Source: Tetragonia tetragonoides | Lineage: Eukaryota > Streptophyta > Magnoliopsida > Caryophyllales > Aizoaceae | Reading direction: 5' to 3' | Assembly (NCBI GenBank): GCA_038025085.1 | Contig: CM076146.1 | Location: 23,878,501-23,942,500 of the forward strand | DNA: 64,000 bases | Part shown: positions 12,489-25,790 of the stretch, piece after piece | Position numbering within the stretch: the stretch's first letter is position 1 | Layout: each line of letters begins with the position of its first letter | The notes under the pieces: model-generated | Databases searched by the model: none | The model's input: the letters and a program-made list of their open reading frames with translations, nothing else | Told to the model about the DNA's origin: nothing | Program-made: the position numbers and the translations under genes

Positions 12489-15400
12489 GTTTACAAGTAC
12501 AAACAAGCTTCAACTCAAGCTTTTGAATGAATTTACGCATTTTAAAAGCTCATACGAGTAGGGTGAAAGAGATTTGAGTTCTTTTGTGTTGTATATTAAG
12601 AGAAAGCATCCAAATACTTTGTGTACATTCATTTGAGTGTGAAACTATACCTAGGATGTTTACAGTTACAAACAAGCTTCAACTGAAGCTTTTGAATGCA
12701 TTTATGCTTTTTAAAAGCTCATACGAGTAGGGTGAAAGAGATTTGAGTTCTTTTGTGTTGTATATGAAGAGAAAGCATCCAAATACTTTGTTTGCATTCA
12801 TTTGAATGTGTGAAACTAGACCTAGGATGTTTACAAGTACAAACAAGTTTCAACTCAAGCTATTGAATGAATTTTCGCGTTTTAACAGCTCTTAGAACTA
12901 GGGTGATAGAAATTGAGTTCTTTTGTGTTGTATATTAAGAGAAATCATCCAAATACTTTGTTTTCATTCATTTGAATGTGTGAAACTAAACCTAGGATGT
13001 TTACAAGTACAAACAAGCTTCAACTCAAGCTTTTGAAAGCATTTATGCTTTTTAAAAGCTCATACGTGTAGGGTGAAAGAGATTTGAGTTCTTTTGTGTT
13101 GTATATTAAGAGAAAGCATCCAAATACTTTGTTTGCATTCATTTGAGTGTGAAACTACACCTTGGATGTTTACAAGTACAAACAAGCTTCAACTCAAGCT
13201 GTTGAACGAATTTACGCGGTTTAACAGCTCTTACGACAAGGGTGATAGAAATTGAGTTCTTTTGTGTTGTATATTAAGAGAAAGCTTCCAAATACTTTGT
13301 GTATATTCATTTGCGTGTGAAACTACACCTAGGACGTTTACAGTTACAAACAAGTTTCAACTCAAACTTTCGAATGCATTTACGCGTTTTAAAAGCTCAT
13401 ACGAGTAGGGTGAAAGAGATTTGAGTTCTTTTGTGTTGTATATTAAGAGAAAGCATCCAAATACTATGTTTGCATTCATTTGAGTGTGAAACTACACCTA
13501 GGATGTTTACAAGTACAAACAAGTTTCAACTCAAGCTGTTGAATGAATTTACGCGTTTTAACAGCTCTTACGACAAGGGTGATAGAAATTCATATCTTTT
13601 GTGTTGTATATTAAGAGAAATCATCCAAATACTTTGTTTGCATTCATTTGAGTGTGAAACTACACCTAGGAGGTTTACAAGTACAAACAAGCTTCAACTC
13701 AAGCTTTTGAATGTATTTACGCGTTTTAAAAGCTCATACGAGTAGGGTGAAAGAGATTTGAGTTCTTTTGTGTTGTATATTAAGAGAAAGCATCCAAATA
13801 CTTTGTTTGCATTCATTTGAATGTGTGAAACTACACCTAGGATGTTTACAAGTACAAACAAGCTTCACACTCAAGCTTTTGAATGTATTTACGCGTTTTA
13901 ACAGCTCTTACGACTAGGGGGATAGAAATTGAGTTCTTTTGTGTTGTATATTAAGAGAAAGCATCCAAATACTTTGTTTGTATTCATTTGAGTGTGAAAC
14001 TACACCTAGGATGTTTACAGTTACAAACAAGCTTCAACTCAAGCTTTTGAATGCATTTATGCTTTTTAAAAGCTCATACGAGTAGGGTAAAAGAGATTTG
14101 AGTTCTTTTGTGTTGTATATTAAGAGTTAGCATCCAAATAATTTGTTTGCATTCATTTGAATGTGTGAAACTAAACCTAGGATGTTTACAAGTACAAACA
14201 AGCTTCAACTCAAGCTTTTGAATGCATTTATGCTTTTTAAAAGCTCATACGAGTAGGGTGAAAGAGATTTGAGTTCTTTTGTGTTGTATATTAAGAGAAA
14301 GGATCCAAATACTGTGTTTGTATTCATTTGAGTGTGAAACTACACCTAGGATGTTTACAAGTACAAACAAGCTTCAATTCAAGCTTTTGAATGTATTTAC
14401 GCATTTTAAAAGCTCATACGAGTAGGGTGAAAGAGATTTGAGTTCTTTTGTGTTGTATATTAAGAGAAAGCATCCAAATACTTTGTTTACATTCATTTGA
14501 GTGTGAAACTATACCTAGGATGTTTACAGTTACACACAAGCGTCAACTCAAGCTTTTGAAAGCATTTACGCGTTTTAAAAGCTCATACGAGTAGGGTGAA
14601 AGAGATTTGAGTTCTTTTGTGTTGTATATTAAGAGAAAGCATCCAAATACGTTGTTTGCATTTATTTGAGTGTGAAACTACACCTAGGATGTTTACAGTT
14701 ACAAACAAGCTTCAACTCAAGCTTTTGAATGCATTTACGCGTTTTAAAAGCTCATACAAGTAGGGTGAAAGAGATTTGAGTTCTTTTGTGTTGTATATTA
14801 AGAGAAAGCATCCAAATACGTTGTTTGCATTCATTTGAGCGTGAAACTACACCTAGGATGTTTACAGTTACAAACGAGCTTCAACTCAAGCTTTTGAATG
14901 CATTTATGCTTTTTAAAAGCTCATACGAGTAGGGTGAAAGAGATTTGAGTTCTTTTGTGTTGTATATTAAGAGAAAGCATCCAAATACTTTGTTTGTATT
15001 CATTTGAGTGTGAAACTACACCTAGGATGTTTACAAGTACAAACAAGCTTCAACTCAAGCTTTTGAATGTATTTACGCATTTTAAAAGCTCATACGAGTA
15101 GGGTAAAAGAGATTTGAGTTCTTTTGTGTTGTATATTAAGAGAAAGCATCCAAATACTTTGTGTACATTCATTTGAGTGTGAAACTATACCTAGGATGCT
15201 TACCGTTACAAACAAGTTTCAACTCAAGCTTTTGAATGCATTTACGCGTTTTAAAAGCTCATACGAGTAGGGTGAAAGAGATTTGAATTCTTTTGTGTTG
15301 TATATTAAGAGAAAGCATCCAAATACTATGTTTGCATTCATTTGAGTGTGAAACTACACCTAGGATGTTTACAAGTACAAACAAGTTTCAACTCAAGCTG

Positions 15401-16306
15401 TTGAATGAATTTTCGCGTTTTAACAGCTCTTAGAACTAGGGTGATAGAAATTGAGTTCTTTTGTGTTGTATATTAAGAGAAATCATCCAAATACTTTGTT
15501 TTCATTCATTTGAGTGTGAAATTACACCTAGGATGTTTACAGTTACAAACAAGCTTCAACTCAAGCTTTTGAATGCATTTATGCTTTTTAAAAGCTCATA
15601 CGAGTAGGGTGAAAGAGATTTGAGTTCTTTTGTGTTGTATATTAAGAGAAAGCATCCAAATACTTTGTTTTCATTCATTTGAATGTGTGAAACTAAACCT
15701 AGGATGTTTACAAGTACAAACAAGCTTCAACTCAAGCTTTTGAAAGCATTTATGCTTTTTAAAAGCTCATACGTGTAGGGTGAAAGAGATTTGAGTTCTT
15801 TTGTGTTGTATATTAAGAGAAAGCATCCAAATACTTTGTTTGCATTCATTTGAGTGTGAAACTACACCTTGGATGTTTACAAGTACAAACAAGCTTCAAC
15901 TCAAGCCGTTGAACGAATTTACGCGGTTTAACAGCTCATACGAGTAAGGTGAAAGAGATTTGAGTTCTTTTGTGTTGTATATTAAGAGAAAGCATCCAAA
16001 TACTTTGTTTGCATTCATTTGAATGTGTGAAACTAAACCTAGGATGTTTACAAGTACAAACAAGCTTCAACTCAAGCTTTTGAATGTATTTACGCTTTTT
16101 AACAGCTCTTACGGCAAGGGTGATAGAAATTGAGTTCTTTTGTATTGTATATTAAGAGAAAGCATCCAAATACTTTGTTTGTATTCATTTGAGTGTGAAA
16201 CTACACCTAGGATGTTTACAAGTACAAACAAGCTTCAACTCAAGATTTTGAATGTATTTACGCATTTTAAAAGCTCATACGAGTAGGGTAAAAGAGATTT
16301 GAGTTC
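12489..16306 (+). repeat. Higher-order repeat copy 3 (partial)
   Basis: Continues in the +5,756 register with copy 2 until about 16306. There the sequence stops matching the equivalent of 10550 and continues instead as the sequence found 17 monomers (2,878 bp) earlier, around 13428. The unit is therefore cut short by a recombination junction that keeps monomer phase. Confidence 0.85.
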
Positions 16307-18748
16307 TTTTGTGTTGTATATTAAGAGAAAGCATCCAAATACTATGTTTGCATTCATTTGAGTGTGAAACTACACCTAGGATGTTTACAAGTACAAACAA
16401 GTTTCAACTCAAGCTGTTGAATGAATTTACGCGTTTTAACAGCTCTTACGACAAGGGTGATAGAAATTCATATCTTTTGTGTTGTATATTAAGAGAAATC
16501 ATCCAAATACTTTGTTTGCATTCATTTGAGTGTGAAACTACACCTAGGAGGTTTACAAGTACAAACGAGCTTCAACTCAAGCTTTTGAATGTATTTACGC
16601 GTTTTAAAAGCTCATACGAGTAGGGTGAAAGAGATTTGAGTTCTTTTGTGTTGTATATTAAGAGAAAGCATCCAAAAACTTTGTTTGCATTCATTTGAAT
16701 GTGTGAAACTACACCTAGGATGTTTACAAGTACAAACAAGCTTCAACTCAAGCTTTTGAATGTATTTACGCGTTTTAACAGCTCTTACGACTAGGGGGAT
16801 AGAAATTGAGTTCTTTTGTGTTGTATATTAAGAGAAAGCATCCAAATACTTTGTTTGTATTCATTTGAGTGTGAAACTACACCTAGGATGTTTACAGTTA
16901 CAAACAAGCTTCAACTCAAGCTTTTGAATGCATTTATGCTTTTTAAAAGCTCATACGAGTAGGGTAAAAGAGATTTGAGTTCTTTTGTGTTGTATATTAA
17001 GAGAAAGCATCCAAATAATTTGTTTGCATTCATTTGAATGTGTGAAAGTAAACCTAGGATGTTTACAAGTACAAACAAGCTTCAACTCAAGCTTTTGAAT
17101 GCATTTATGCTTTTTAAAAGCTCATACGAGTAGGGTGAAAGAGATTTGAGTTCTTTTGTGTTGTATATTAAGAGAAAGGATCCAAATACTGTGTTTGTAT
17201 TCATTTGAGTGTGAAACTACACCTAGGATGTTTACAAGTAGAAACAAGCTTCAATTCAAGCTTTTGAATGTATTTACGCATTTTAAAAGCTCATACGAGT
17301 AGGGTGAAAGAGACTTGAGTTCTTTTGTGTTGTATATTAAGAGAAAGCATCCAAATACTTTGTGTACATTCATTTGAGTGTGAAACTATACCTAGGATGT
17401 TTACAGTTACACACAAGCGTCAACTCAAGCTTTTGAAAGCATTTACGCGTTTTAAAAGCTCATACGAGTAGGGTGAAAGAGATTTGAGTTCTTTTGTGTT
17501 GTATATTAAGAGAAAGCATCCAAATACGTTGTTTGCATTTATTTGAGTGTGAAACTACACCTAGGATGTTTACAGTTACAAACATGCTTCAACTCAAGCT
17601 TTTGAATGCATTTACGCGTTTTAAAAGCTCATACGAGTAGGGTGAAAGAGATTTGAGTTCTTTTGTGTTGTATATTAAGAGAAAGCATCCAAATACGTTG
17701 TTTGCGTTCATTTGAGTGTGAAACTACACCTAGGATGTTTACAGTTACAAACGAGCTTCAACTCAAGCTTTTGAATGCATTTATGCTTTTTAAAAGCTCA
17801 TACGAGTAGGGTGAAAGAGATTTGAGTTCTTTTGTGTTGTATATTAAGAGAAAGCATCCAAATACTTTGTTTGTATTCATTTGAGTGTGAAACTACACCT
17901 AGGATGTTTACAAGTACAAACAAGCTTCAACTCAAGCTTTTGAATGTATTTACGCATTTTAAAATCTCATACGAGTAGGGTGAAAGAGATTTGAGTTCTT
18001 TTGTGTTGTATATTAAGAGAAAGCATCCAAATACTTTGTGTACATTCATTTGAGTGTGAAACTATACCTAGGATGTTTACAGTTACAAACAAGCTTCAAC
18101 TCAAGCTTTTGAATGCATTTACGCGTTTTAAAAGCTCATACGAGTAGGGTGAAAGAGATTTGAGTTCTTTTGTGTTGTATATTAAGAGAAAGCATCCAAA
18201 TACGTTGTTTGCATTCATTTGAGTGTGAAACTACACCTAGGATGTTTACCGTTACAAACAAGTTTCAACTCAAGCTTTTGAATGCATTTACGCGTTTTAA
18301 AAGCTCATACGAGTAGGGTGAAAGAGATTTGAATTCTTTTGTGTTGTATATTAAGAGAAAGCATCCAAATACTATGTTTGCATTCATTTGAGTGTGAAAC
18401 TACACCTAGGATGTTTACAAGTACAAACAAGTTTCAACTCAAGCTGTTGAATGAATTTTCGCGTTTTAACAGCTCTTAGAACTAGGGTGATAGAAATTGA
18501 GTTCTTTTGTGTTGTATATTAAGAGAAATCATCCAAATACTTTGTTTTCATTCATTTGAGTGTGAAATTACACCTAGGATGTTTACAGTTACACACAAGC
18601 TTCAACTCAAGCTTTTGAATGCATTTATGCTTTTTAAAAGCTCATACGAGTAGGGTGAAAGAGATTTGAGTTCTTTTGTGTTGTATATTAATAGAAAGCA
18701 TCCAAATACTTTGTTTTCATTCATTTGAATGTGTGAAACTAAACCTAG
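16307..18748 (+). repeat. Satellite segment duplicated at +2,878 bp
   Basis: From 16307 the monomer order repeats that at 13429 onward, at an offset of 2,878 bp (17 monomers). Examples are the ATTCATATC variant monomer (13588 and 16466) and the CACACAAGCG variant (14532 and 17410). Later the offset grows to about 3,046 bp, one extra monomer, by about 18370. Many single-base differences from the earlier copy suggest this junction is older than, or independent of, the near-identical 5,756-bp duplication. The segment ends at solo LTR 1. Confidence 0.75.
18744..18748. repeat. Target-site duplication CCTAG, solo LTR 1
   Basis: The 5 bases CCTAG end the left satellite flank and recur at 19533-19537. 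Together they rebuild the normal monomer sequence CCTAGGATG. Confidence 0.95.
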
Positions 18749-19532
18749 TGATGCGTTAGCATCAGGTCATCAAGTTACGAGCGTGAGCATTAATGCATTT
18801 ATCATGGCATTTGGGACTCTCTCACGTTTGAATGGTGATAATTCTGGTCCTAGAGGTCTTAGTGTCCTTTTGGCCACTTAATCTAGGTTATGTCCGTACA
18901 AGATTAATCCGTACAAATAAGCATTTGTGATTAGTGTTAGTTATAGTGCACCCTGCATGTAATTAGCATAATTAACAAATGTAATTAGTTGTTATTTGAA
19001 TTCCCTAATTAGTTGCTGAGTAAGGCACGCCTAAGAGCACATGGGGCAGGTAAGGATGAAGAATGAGGCTCCTTACAGCTCACCCACGTTTGTCCTTATG
19101 CAAGGACAAGCAACAGCTGTCAAGTGGTCCAAAACGGAAGGAAATGCGCTCCAAATTGTACTGCACGTATTTGGCTCATTTCTGGGCAAAATACTGAAGT
19201 TTCATTTTGCTTGGGCACTACTCTTGGACAGCTCACCCTTTCTAGAGTATTCTTAGGTTATTAGGGCACATTTGTGACCCCTATAAATATGTAAGAACAG
19301 CTGATGTAAAAGGCACTTGTTGATGAATGAAAATTACACGGCTGCTGCCTTCTTACAAATCTTGCGTTCTTTACAATAATCTTAGGGTTATTTGGTGAGC
19401 AAGTAGTATTCTTTATCCATAGCTTGGTGGTTTAATCCTTTATAGCTTTGGTGGTGATACTCATTATCCTTTCTTCTCTTAATCCTCTGTTTTTGTTTAC
19501 AAATTGCTAAGGTTGTAGTTGCAAACGTATCA
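18749..19532 (+). mobile_element. Solo LTR 1 of a CRM-like Ty3/gypsy retrotransposon (784 bp)
   Basis: Begins TGATGCGTTAGCATC and ends GCAAACGTATCA, giving TG...CA termini flanked by an exact 5-bp duplication. No internal region, primer site or second LTR is present, so it is a solo LTR left by recombination between the two LTRs of a former full element. Where they can be compared, it differs from the right LTR of the 32012-36353 element at only about three sites (near positions 52, 95 and 143 of the LTR), so it belongs to the same recent subfamily. It contains 394 bp (about 19009-19402) missing from that element's LTRs, including a TATA box. Orientation by TATA and LTR end identity is plus. 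The 71-codon open frame at 19041-19256 lies inside the LTR and has no recognisable product. Confidence 0.95.
19282..19288 (+). promoter_or_regulatory. TATA box of solo LTR 1
   Basis: TATAAAT in the context CCCCTATAAATATG. It is conserved in position and flanks in solo LTR 2, and is therefore the likely core promoter marking the end of U3. Two CGTACA motifs lie upstream at 18895 and 18910. Transcription would start about 30 bp downstream and read out into satellite. Activity is unknown. Confidence 0.75.
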
Positions 19533-20189
19533 CCTAGGATGTTTACAAGTACAAACAAGCTTCAACTCAAGCTTTTGAAAACATTTATGCTTTTTAAAAG
19601 CTCATACGTGTAGGGTGAAAGAGATTTGAGTTCTTTTGTGTTGTATATTAAGAGAAAGCATCCAAATACTTTGTTTGCATTCATTTGAATGTGTGAAACT
19701 AAACCTAGGATGTTTACAAGTACAAACAAGCTTCAACTCAAGCTTTTTAATGTATTTACGCATTTTAAAAGCTCATACGAGTAGGGTGAAAGAGATTTGA
19801 GTTCTTTTGTGTTGTATATTAAGAGAAAGCATCCAAATACTTTGTGTACATTCATTTGAGTGTGAAACTATACGTAGGATGTTTACAGTTACAAACAAGC
19901 TTCAACTCAAGCTTTTGAATGCATTTACGCGTTTTAAAAGCTCATACGAGTAGGGTGATAGAGATTTGAATTCTTTTGTGTTGTATATTAAGAGAAAGCA
20001 TCCAAATACTATGTTTGCATTCATTTGAGTGTGAAACTACACCTAGGATGTTTACAGTTACAAACAAGCTTCAACTCAAGCTTTTGAATGCATTTATGCT
20101 TTTTAAAAGCTCATACGAGTAGGGTGAAAGAGATTTGAGTTCTTTTGTGTTGTATATTAAGAGAAAGCATCCAAATACTTTGTTTGTAT

Positions 20190-21025
20190 TCATTTGAGTG
20201 TGAAACTACACCTTGGATGTTTACAAGTACAAATAAGCTTCAACTCAAGCTTTTGAATGTATTTACGCGTTTTAAAAGCTCATACGAGTAGGGTGAAAGA
20301 GATTTGAGTTCTTTTGTGTTGTATATTAAGAGAAAGCATCCAAATACTTTGTTTGCATTCATTTGAATGTGTGAAACTAAACCTAGGATGTTTACAAGTA
20401 CAAACAAGCTTCAACTCAAGCTTTTGAATGCATTTATGCTTTTTAAAAGCTCATACGAGTAGGGTGAAAGAGATTTGAGTTCTTTTGTGTTGTATATTAA
20501 GAGAAAGCATCCAAATACTTTGTTTGCATTCATTTGAATGTGTGAAACTACACCTAAGATGTTTACAAGTACAAACAAGCTTCAACTCAGGCTTTTGCAT
20601 GTAGTTACGCGTTTTAACAGCTCTTACGACTAGGGTGATAGAAATTGAGTTCTTTTGTGTTGTATATTAAGAGAAAGCATCCAAATACTTTGTTTGTATT
20701 CATTTGAGTGTGAAACTACACCTAGGATGTTTACAGTTACAAACAAGCTTCAACACAAGCTTTTGAATGCATTTATGCTTTTTAAAAGCTCATACGAGTA
20801 GGGTGAAAGAGATTTGAGTTCTTTTGTGTTGTATATTAAGAGAAAGCATCCAAATACTGTGTTTTTATTCATTTGAGTGTGAAAATACACCTAGGATGTT
20901 TACATGTACAAACAAGATTCAACTCAAGCTTTTGAATGTATTTACGCATTTTTAAGGCTCATACGAGTACGGTGAAAGAGATTTGAGTTCTTTTGTGTTG
21001 TATATTAAGAGAAAGCGTCCAAATA
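20190..21025 (+). repeat. Five-monomer block duplicated at +2,382 bp
   Basis: Matches 22572-23407. The two copies share rare variants found nowhere else nearby: CCTAAGATG, GCTTTTGCATGTAGTTACG at 20591 and 22973, and TTTTTAAGGCTCATACGAGTACGG near 20949 and 23331. A few private differences exist, such as CAACACAAGC at about 20752, so the duplication is not brand new. Confidence 0.85.
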
Positions 21026-21549
21026 CTTTGTGTACATTCATTTGAGTGTGAAACTATACCTAGGATGTTTACAGTTACAAACAAGCTTCAACTCAAGCTT
21101 TTGAATGCATTTACGCGTTTTAAAAGCTCATACGGGTAGGGTGAAAGAGATTTGAGTTCTTTTGTGTTGTATATTAAGAGAAAGCATCCAAATACGTTTT
21201 TTTGCATTCATTTCAGTGTGAAACTACACCTAGGATGTTTCCAAGTACAAACAAGTTTCAACTCAAGCTATTGAATGAATTTTCGCGTTTTAACAGCTCT
21301 TAGAACTAGGGTGATAGAAATTGAGTTCTTTTGTGTTGTATATGAAGAGAAATCATCCAAATACTTTGTTTTCATTCATTTGAGTGTGAAACTACACCTA
21401 GGATGTTTACAGTTACAAACAAGCTTCAACTCAAGCTTTTGAAAGCATTTACGCGTTTTAAAAGCTCATACGAGTAGGGTGAAAGAGATTTGAGTTCTTT
21501 TGTGTTGTATATTAAGAGAAAGCATCCAAATACGTTGTTTGCGTTCATT

Positions 21550-22198
21550 TGAGTGTGAAACTACACCTAGGATGTTTACAGTTACAAACGAGCTTCAACT
21601 CACGCTTTTGAATGCATTTATGCTTTTTAAAAGCTCATACGAGTAGGGTGAAAGAGATTTGAGTTCTTTTGTGTTGTATATTAAGAGAAAGCATCCAAAT
21701 ACTTTGTTTGTATTCATTTGAGTGTGAAACTACACCTAGGATGTTTACAAGTACAAACAAGCTTCAACTCAAGCTTTTGAATGTATTTACGCATTTTAAA
21801 AGCTCATACGAGTAGGGTAAAAGAGATTTGAGTTCTTTTGTGTTGTATATTAAGAGAAAGCATCCAAATACTTTGTTTGCATTCATTTCAATGTGTGAAA
21901 CTACACCTAGGATGTTTACAAGTACAAACAAGCTTCAACTCAAGCCTTTGAATGTATTTACGCGTTTTAACAGCTCTTACGACTAGGGTGATAGAAATTG
22001 AGTTCTTTTGTGTTGTATATTAAGAGAAAGAATCCAAATACTTTGTTTGTATTCATTTGAGTGTGAAACTACACCTAGGATGTTTACAAGTACAAACAAG
22101 CTTCAATTCAAGCTTTTGAATCTATTTACGCATTTTAAAAGCTCATACGAGTAGGGTAAAAGAGATTTGAGTTCTTTTGTGTTGTATATTAAGAGAAA
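21550..22198 (+). repeat. Four-monomer block duplicated at +2,203 bp
   Basis: Matches 23753-24401. Shared rare variants include CATTTCAATGTGTG, AAGCCTTTGAATG, AAAGAATCC (22030 and 24233) and GAATCTATTTACG. After about 22198 the copies diverge (GCTTCC versus GCATCC), marking the exchange point to within one monomer. Confidence 0.8.
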
Positions 22199-25100
22199 GC
22201 TTCCAAATACTTTGTGTACATTCATTTGTGTGTTTAACTACACTTAGGATGTTTACAGTTACAAACAAGTTTCAACTCAAGCTTTTGAATGCATTTACGC
22301 GTTTTAAAAGCTCATACGAGTAGGGTGAAAGAGATTTGAGTTCTTTTGTGTTGTATATTAAGAGAAAGCATCCAAATACTATGTTTGCATTCATTTGAAT
22401 GTGTGAAACTAAACCTAGGATGTTTACAAGTACAAAAAAGCTTCAACTCAAGCTTTTAAAAGCATTTATGCTTTTTAAAAGCTCATACGTGTAGGGTGAA
22501 AGAGATTTGAGTTCTTTTGTGTTGTATATTAAGAGAAAGCATCCAAATACTTTGTTTGCGTTCATTTGAGTGTGAAACTACACCTTGGATGTTTACAAGT
22601 ACAAATAAGCTTCAACTCAAGCTTTTGAATGTATTTACGCGTTTTAAAAGCTCATACGAGTAGGGTGAAAGAGATTTGAGTTCTTTTGTGTTGTATATTA
22701 AGAGAAAGCATCCAAATACTTTGTTTGCATTCATTTGAATGTGTGAAACTAAACCTAGGATGTTTACAAGTACAAACAAGCTTCAACTCAAGCTTTTGAA
22801 TGCATTTATGCTTTTTAAAAGCTCATACGAGTAGGGTGAAAGAGATTTGAGTTCTTTTGTGTTGTATATTAAGAGAAAGCATCCAAATACTTTGTTTGCA
22901 TTCATTTGAATGTGTGAAACTACACCTAAGATGTTTACAAGTACAAACAAGCTTCAACTCAGGCTTTTGCATGTAGTTACGCGTTTTAACAGCTCTTACG
23001 ACTAGGGTGATAGAAATTGAGTTCTTTTGTGTTGTATATTAAGAGAAAGCATCCAAATACTTTGTTTGTATTCATTTGAGTGTGAAACTACACCTAGGAT
23101 GTTTACAGTTACAAACAAGCTTCAACTCAAGCTTTTGAATGCATTTATGCTTTTTAAAAGCTCATACGAGTAGGGTGAAAGAGATTTGAGTTCTTTTGTG
23201 TTGTATATTAAGAGAAAGCATCCAAATACTGTGTTTTTATTCATTTGAGTGTGAAACTACACCTAGGATGTTTACAAGTACAAACAAGCTTCAACTCAAG
23301 CTTTTGAATGTATTTACGCATTTTTAAGGCTCATACGAGTACGGTGAAAGAGATTTGAGTTCTTTTGTGTTGTATATTAAGAGAAAGCGTCCAAATACTT
23401 TGTTTGTATTCATTTGAGTGTGAAACTACACCTAGGATGTTTACAAGTACAAACAAGCTTCAACTCAAGCTTTTTAATGTATTTACGCATTTTAAAAGCT
23501 CATACGAGTAGGGTGAAAGAGATTTGAGTTCTTTTGTGTTGTATATTAAGAGAAAGCATCCAAATACTTTGTGTACATTCATTTGAGTGTGAAACTATAC
23601 CTAGGATGTTTACAGTTACAAACAAGCTTCAACTCAAGCTTTTGAAAGCATTTACGCGTTTTAAAAGCTCATACGAGTAGGGTGAAAGAGATTTGAGTTC
23701 TTTTTTGTTGTATATTAAGAGAAAGCATCCAAATACGTTGTTTGCATTCATTTGAGCGTGAAACTACACCTAGGATGTTTACAGTTACAAACAAGCTTCA
23801 ACTCAAGCTTTTGAATGCATTTATGCTTTTTAAAAGCTCATACGAGTAGGGTGAAAGAGATTTGAGTTCTTTTGTGTTGTATATTAAGAGAAAGCATCCA
23901 AATACTTTGTTTGTATTCATTTGAGTGTGAAACTACACCTAGGATGTTTACAAGTACAAACAAGCTTCAACTCAAGCTTTTGAATGTATTTACGCATTTT
24001 AAAAGCTCATACGAGTAGGGTAAAAGAGATTTGAGTTCTTTTGTGTTGTATATTAAGAGAAAGCATCCAAATACTTTGTTTGCATTCATTTCAATGTGTG
24101 AAACTACACCTAGGATGTTTACAAGTACAAACAAGCTTCAACTCAAGCCTTTGAATGTATTTACGCGTTTTAACAGCTCTTACGACTAGGGTGATAGAAA
24201 TTGAGTTCTTTTGTGTTGTATATTAAGAGAAAGAATCCAAATACTTTGTTTGTATTCATTTGAGTGTGAAACTACACCTAGGATGTTTACAAGTACAAAC
24301 AAGCTTCAATTCAAGCTTTTGAATCTATTTACGCATTTTAAAAGCTCATACGAGTAGGGTAAAAGAGATTTGAGTTCTTTTGTGTTGTATATTAAGAGAA
24401 AGCATCCAAATACTGTGTTTTTATTCATTTGAGTGTGAAACTACACCTAGGATGTTTACAAGTACAAACAAGCTTCAACTCAAGCTTTTGAATGTATTTA
24501 CGCATTTTTAAAGCTCATACGAGTAAGGTGAAAGAGATTTGAGTTCTTTTGTGTTGCATATTAAGAGAAAGCGTCCAAATACTTTGTGTACATTCATTTG
24601 AGTGTGAAACTATACCTAGGATGTTTACAGTTACAAACAAGCTTCAACTCAAGCTTTTGAATGCATTTACGCGTTTTAAAAGCTCATACGGGTAGGGTGA
24701 AAGAGATTTGAGTTCTTTTGTGTTGTATATTAAGAGAAAGCATCCAAATAATTTGTTTGCATTCATTTGAATGTGTGAAACTACACCTAGGATGTTTACA
24801 AGTACAAACAAGCTTCAACTCAAGCTTTTGAATGTATTTACGCGTTTTAACAGCTCTTACGACTAGGGTGATAGAAATTGAGTTCTTTTGTGTTGTATAT
24901 TAAGAGAAAGCATCCATATACTTTGTTTGTATTCATTTGAGTGTGAAACTACACCTAGGATGTTTACAGTTACAAACAAGCTTCAACTCAAGCTTTTGAA
25001 TGCATTTATGCTTTTTAAAAGCTCATACGAGTAGGGTGAAAGAGATTTGAGTTCTTTTGTGTTGTATATTAAGAGAAAGCATCCAAATACTTTGTTTGCA

Positions 25101-25249
25101 TTCATTTGAATGTGTGAAACTAAACCTAGGATGTTTTCAAGTACAAACAAGCTTCAACTCAAGCTTTTGAATGCATTTATGCTTTTTAAAAGCTCATACG
25201 AGTAGGGTGAAAGAGATTTGAGTTCTTTTGTGTTGTATATTAAGAGAAA

Positions 25250-25790
25250 GCATCCAAATACTGTGTTCGTATTCATTTGAGTGTGAAACTACACCTAGGA
25301 TGTTTACAAGTACAAACAAGCTTCAACTCAAGCTTTTGAATGTATTTACGCATTTTAAAAGCTCATACGAGTAGGGTGAAAGAGATTTGAGTTCTTTTGT
25401 GTTGTATATTAAGAGAAATCATCCAAATACTTTGTGTACATTCATTTGAGTGTGAAACTATACCTAGGATGTTTACAGTTACAAACAAGCTTCAACTCAA
25501 GCTTTTGAATGCATTTACGCGTTTTCGAGTAGGGTGAAAGAGATTTGAGTTCTTTTGTGTTGTATATTAAGAGAAAGCATCCAAATACGCTGTTTGCATT
25601 CATTTGAGTGTGAAACTACACCTTGGATGTTTACAGTTACAAACAAGCTTCAATTCAAGCTTTTGAATGCATTTATGCTTTTTAAAAGCTCATACGAGTA
25701 GCGTGAAAGAGATTTGAGTTCTTTTGTGTTGTATATTAAGAGAAAGCATCCAAATACTTTGTTTGTATACATTTGAGTGTGAAACTACAC
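25250..25790 (+). repeat. Block with 11-bp-deleted monomer, duplicated at 31454-31994
   Basis: A monomer here reads ACGCGTTTTCGAGTAGGG, missing the usual AAAAGCTCATA (11 bp). The same deletion, with linked rare variants ACTGTGTTCGTATTC, AATACGCTGTTTGC and GAGTAGCGTG, recurs at 31454-31994, so the two are copies of one ancestral block. The offset is 6,204 bp. Subtracting solo LTR 2 and its duplicated 5 bp leaves 5,234 bp, 31 monomers minus the 11-bp deletion. Confidence 0.88.

Larger units (their letters stand above)
1..18748 (+). repeat. Satellite array block 1 (168-170 bp monomer)
   Basis: Uninterrupted head-to-tail tandem repeat, about 110 monomers by length. I measured the period from successive TGTTGTAT positions (3, 171, 340, 508, 677), giving 168 or 169 bp; variants with GAATGTGTG in place of GAGTGTG add 2 bp. 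Conserved landmarks within each monomer, in order: AAGCTT-CAACTC-AAGCTT, a GAATGCATTT-type stretch, TTTTAAAAGCTC, TACGAGTAGGGTGAAAGAG, TTCTTTTGTGTTGTATATTA, AGAGAAAGCATCCAAATAC, CATTCATTTGAGTG, CCTAGGATGTTTAC. Most monomers carry one or two HindIII sites. Variation falls into recurrent subtypes: CAGTTAC versus CAAGTAC, CTCATACGAGTAG versus CTCTTACGACAAG or CTCTTAGAACTAG, and GCATTTATGC versus GTATTTACGC. There are no introns, splice context or lasting reading frames. The array is very likely centromeric or pericentromeric, by monomer length and the inserted retroelements; this is inference, since CENH3 occupancy cannot be read from sequence. Confidence 0.98.

Noticed and set aside
19041..19256. 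71-codon frame in solo LTR 1 and the related 67-codon frame at 28576-28779 in solo LTR 2
   Set aside because: They lie within homologous U3 sequence but are in different frames and start at different points. They do not resemble any known protein.
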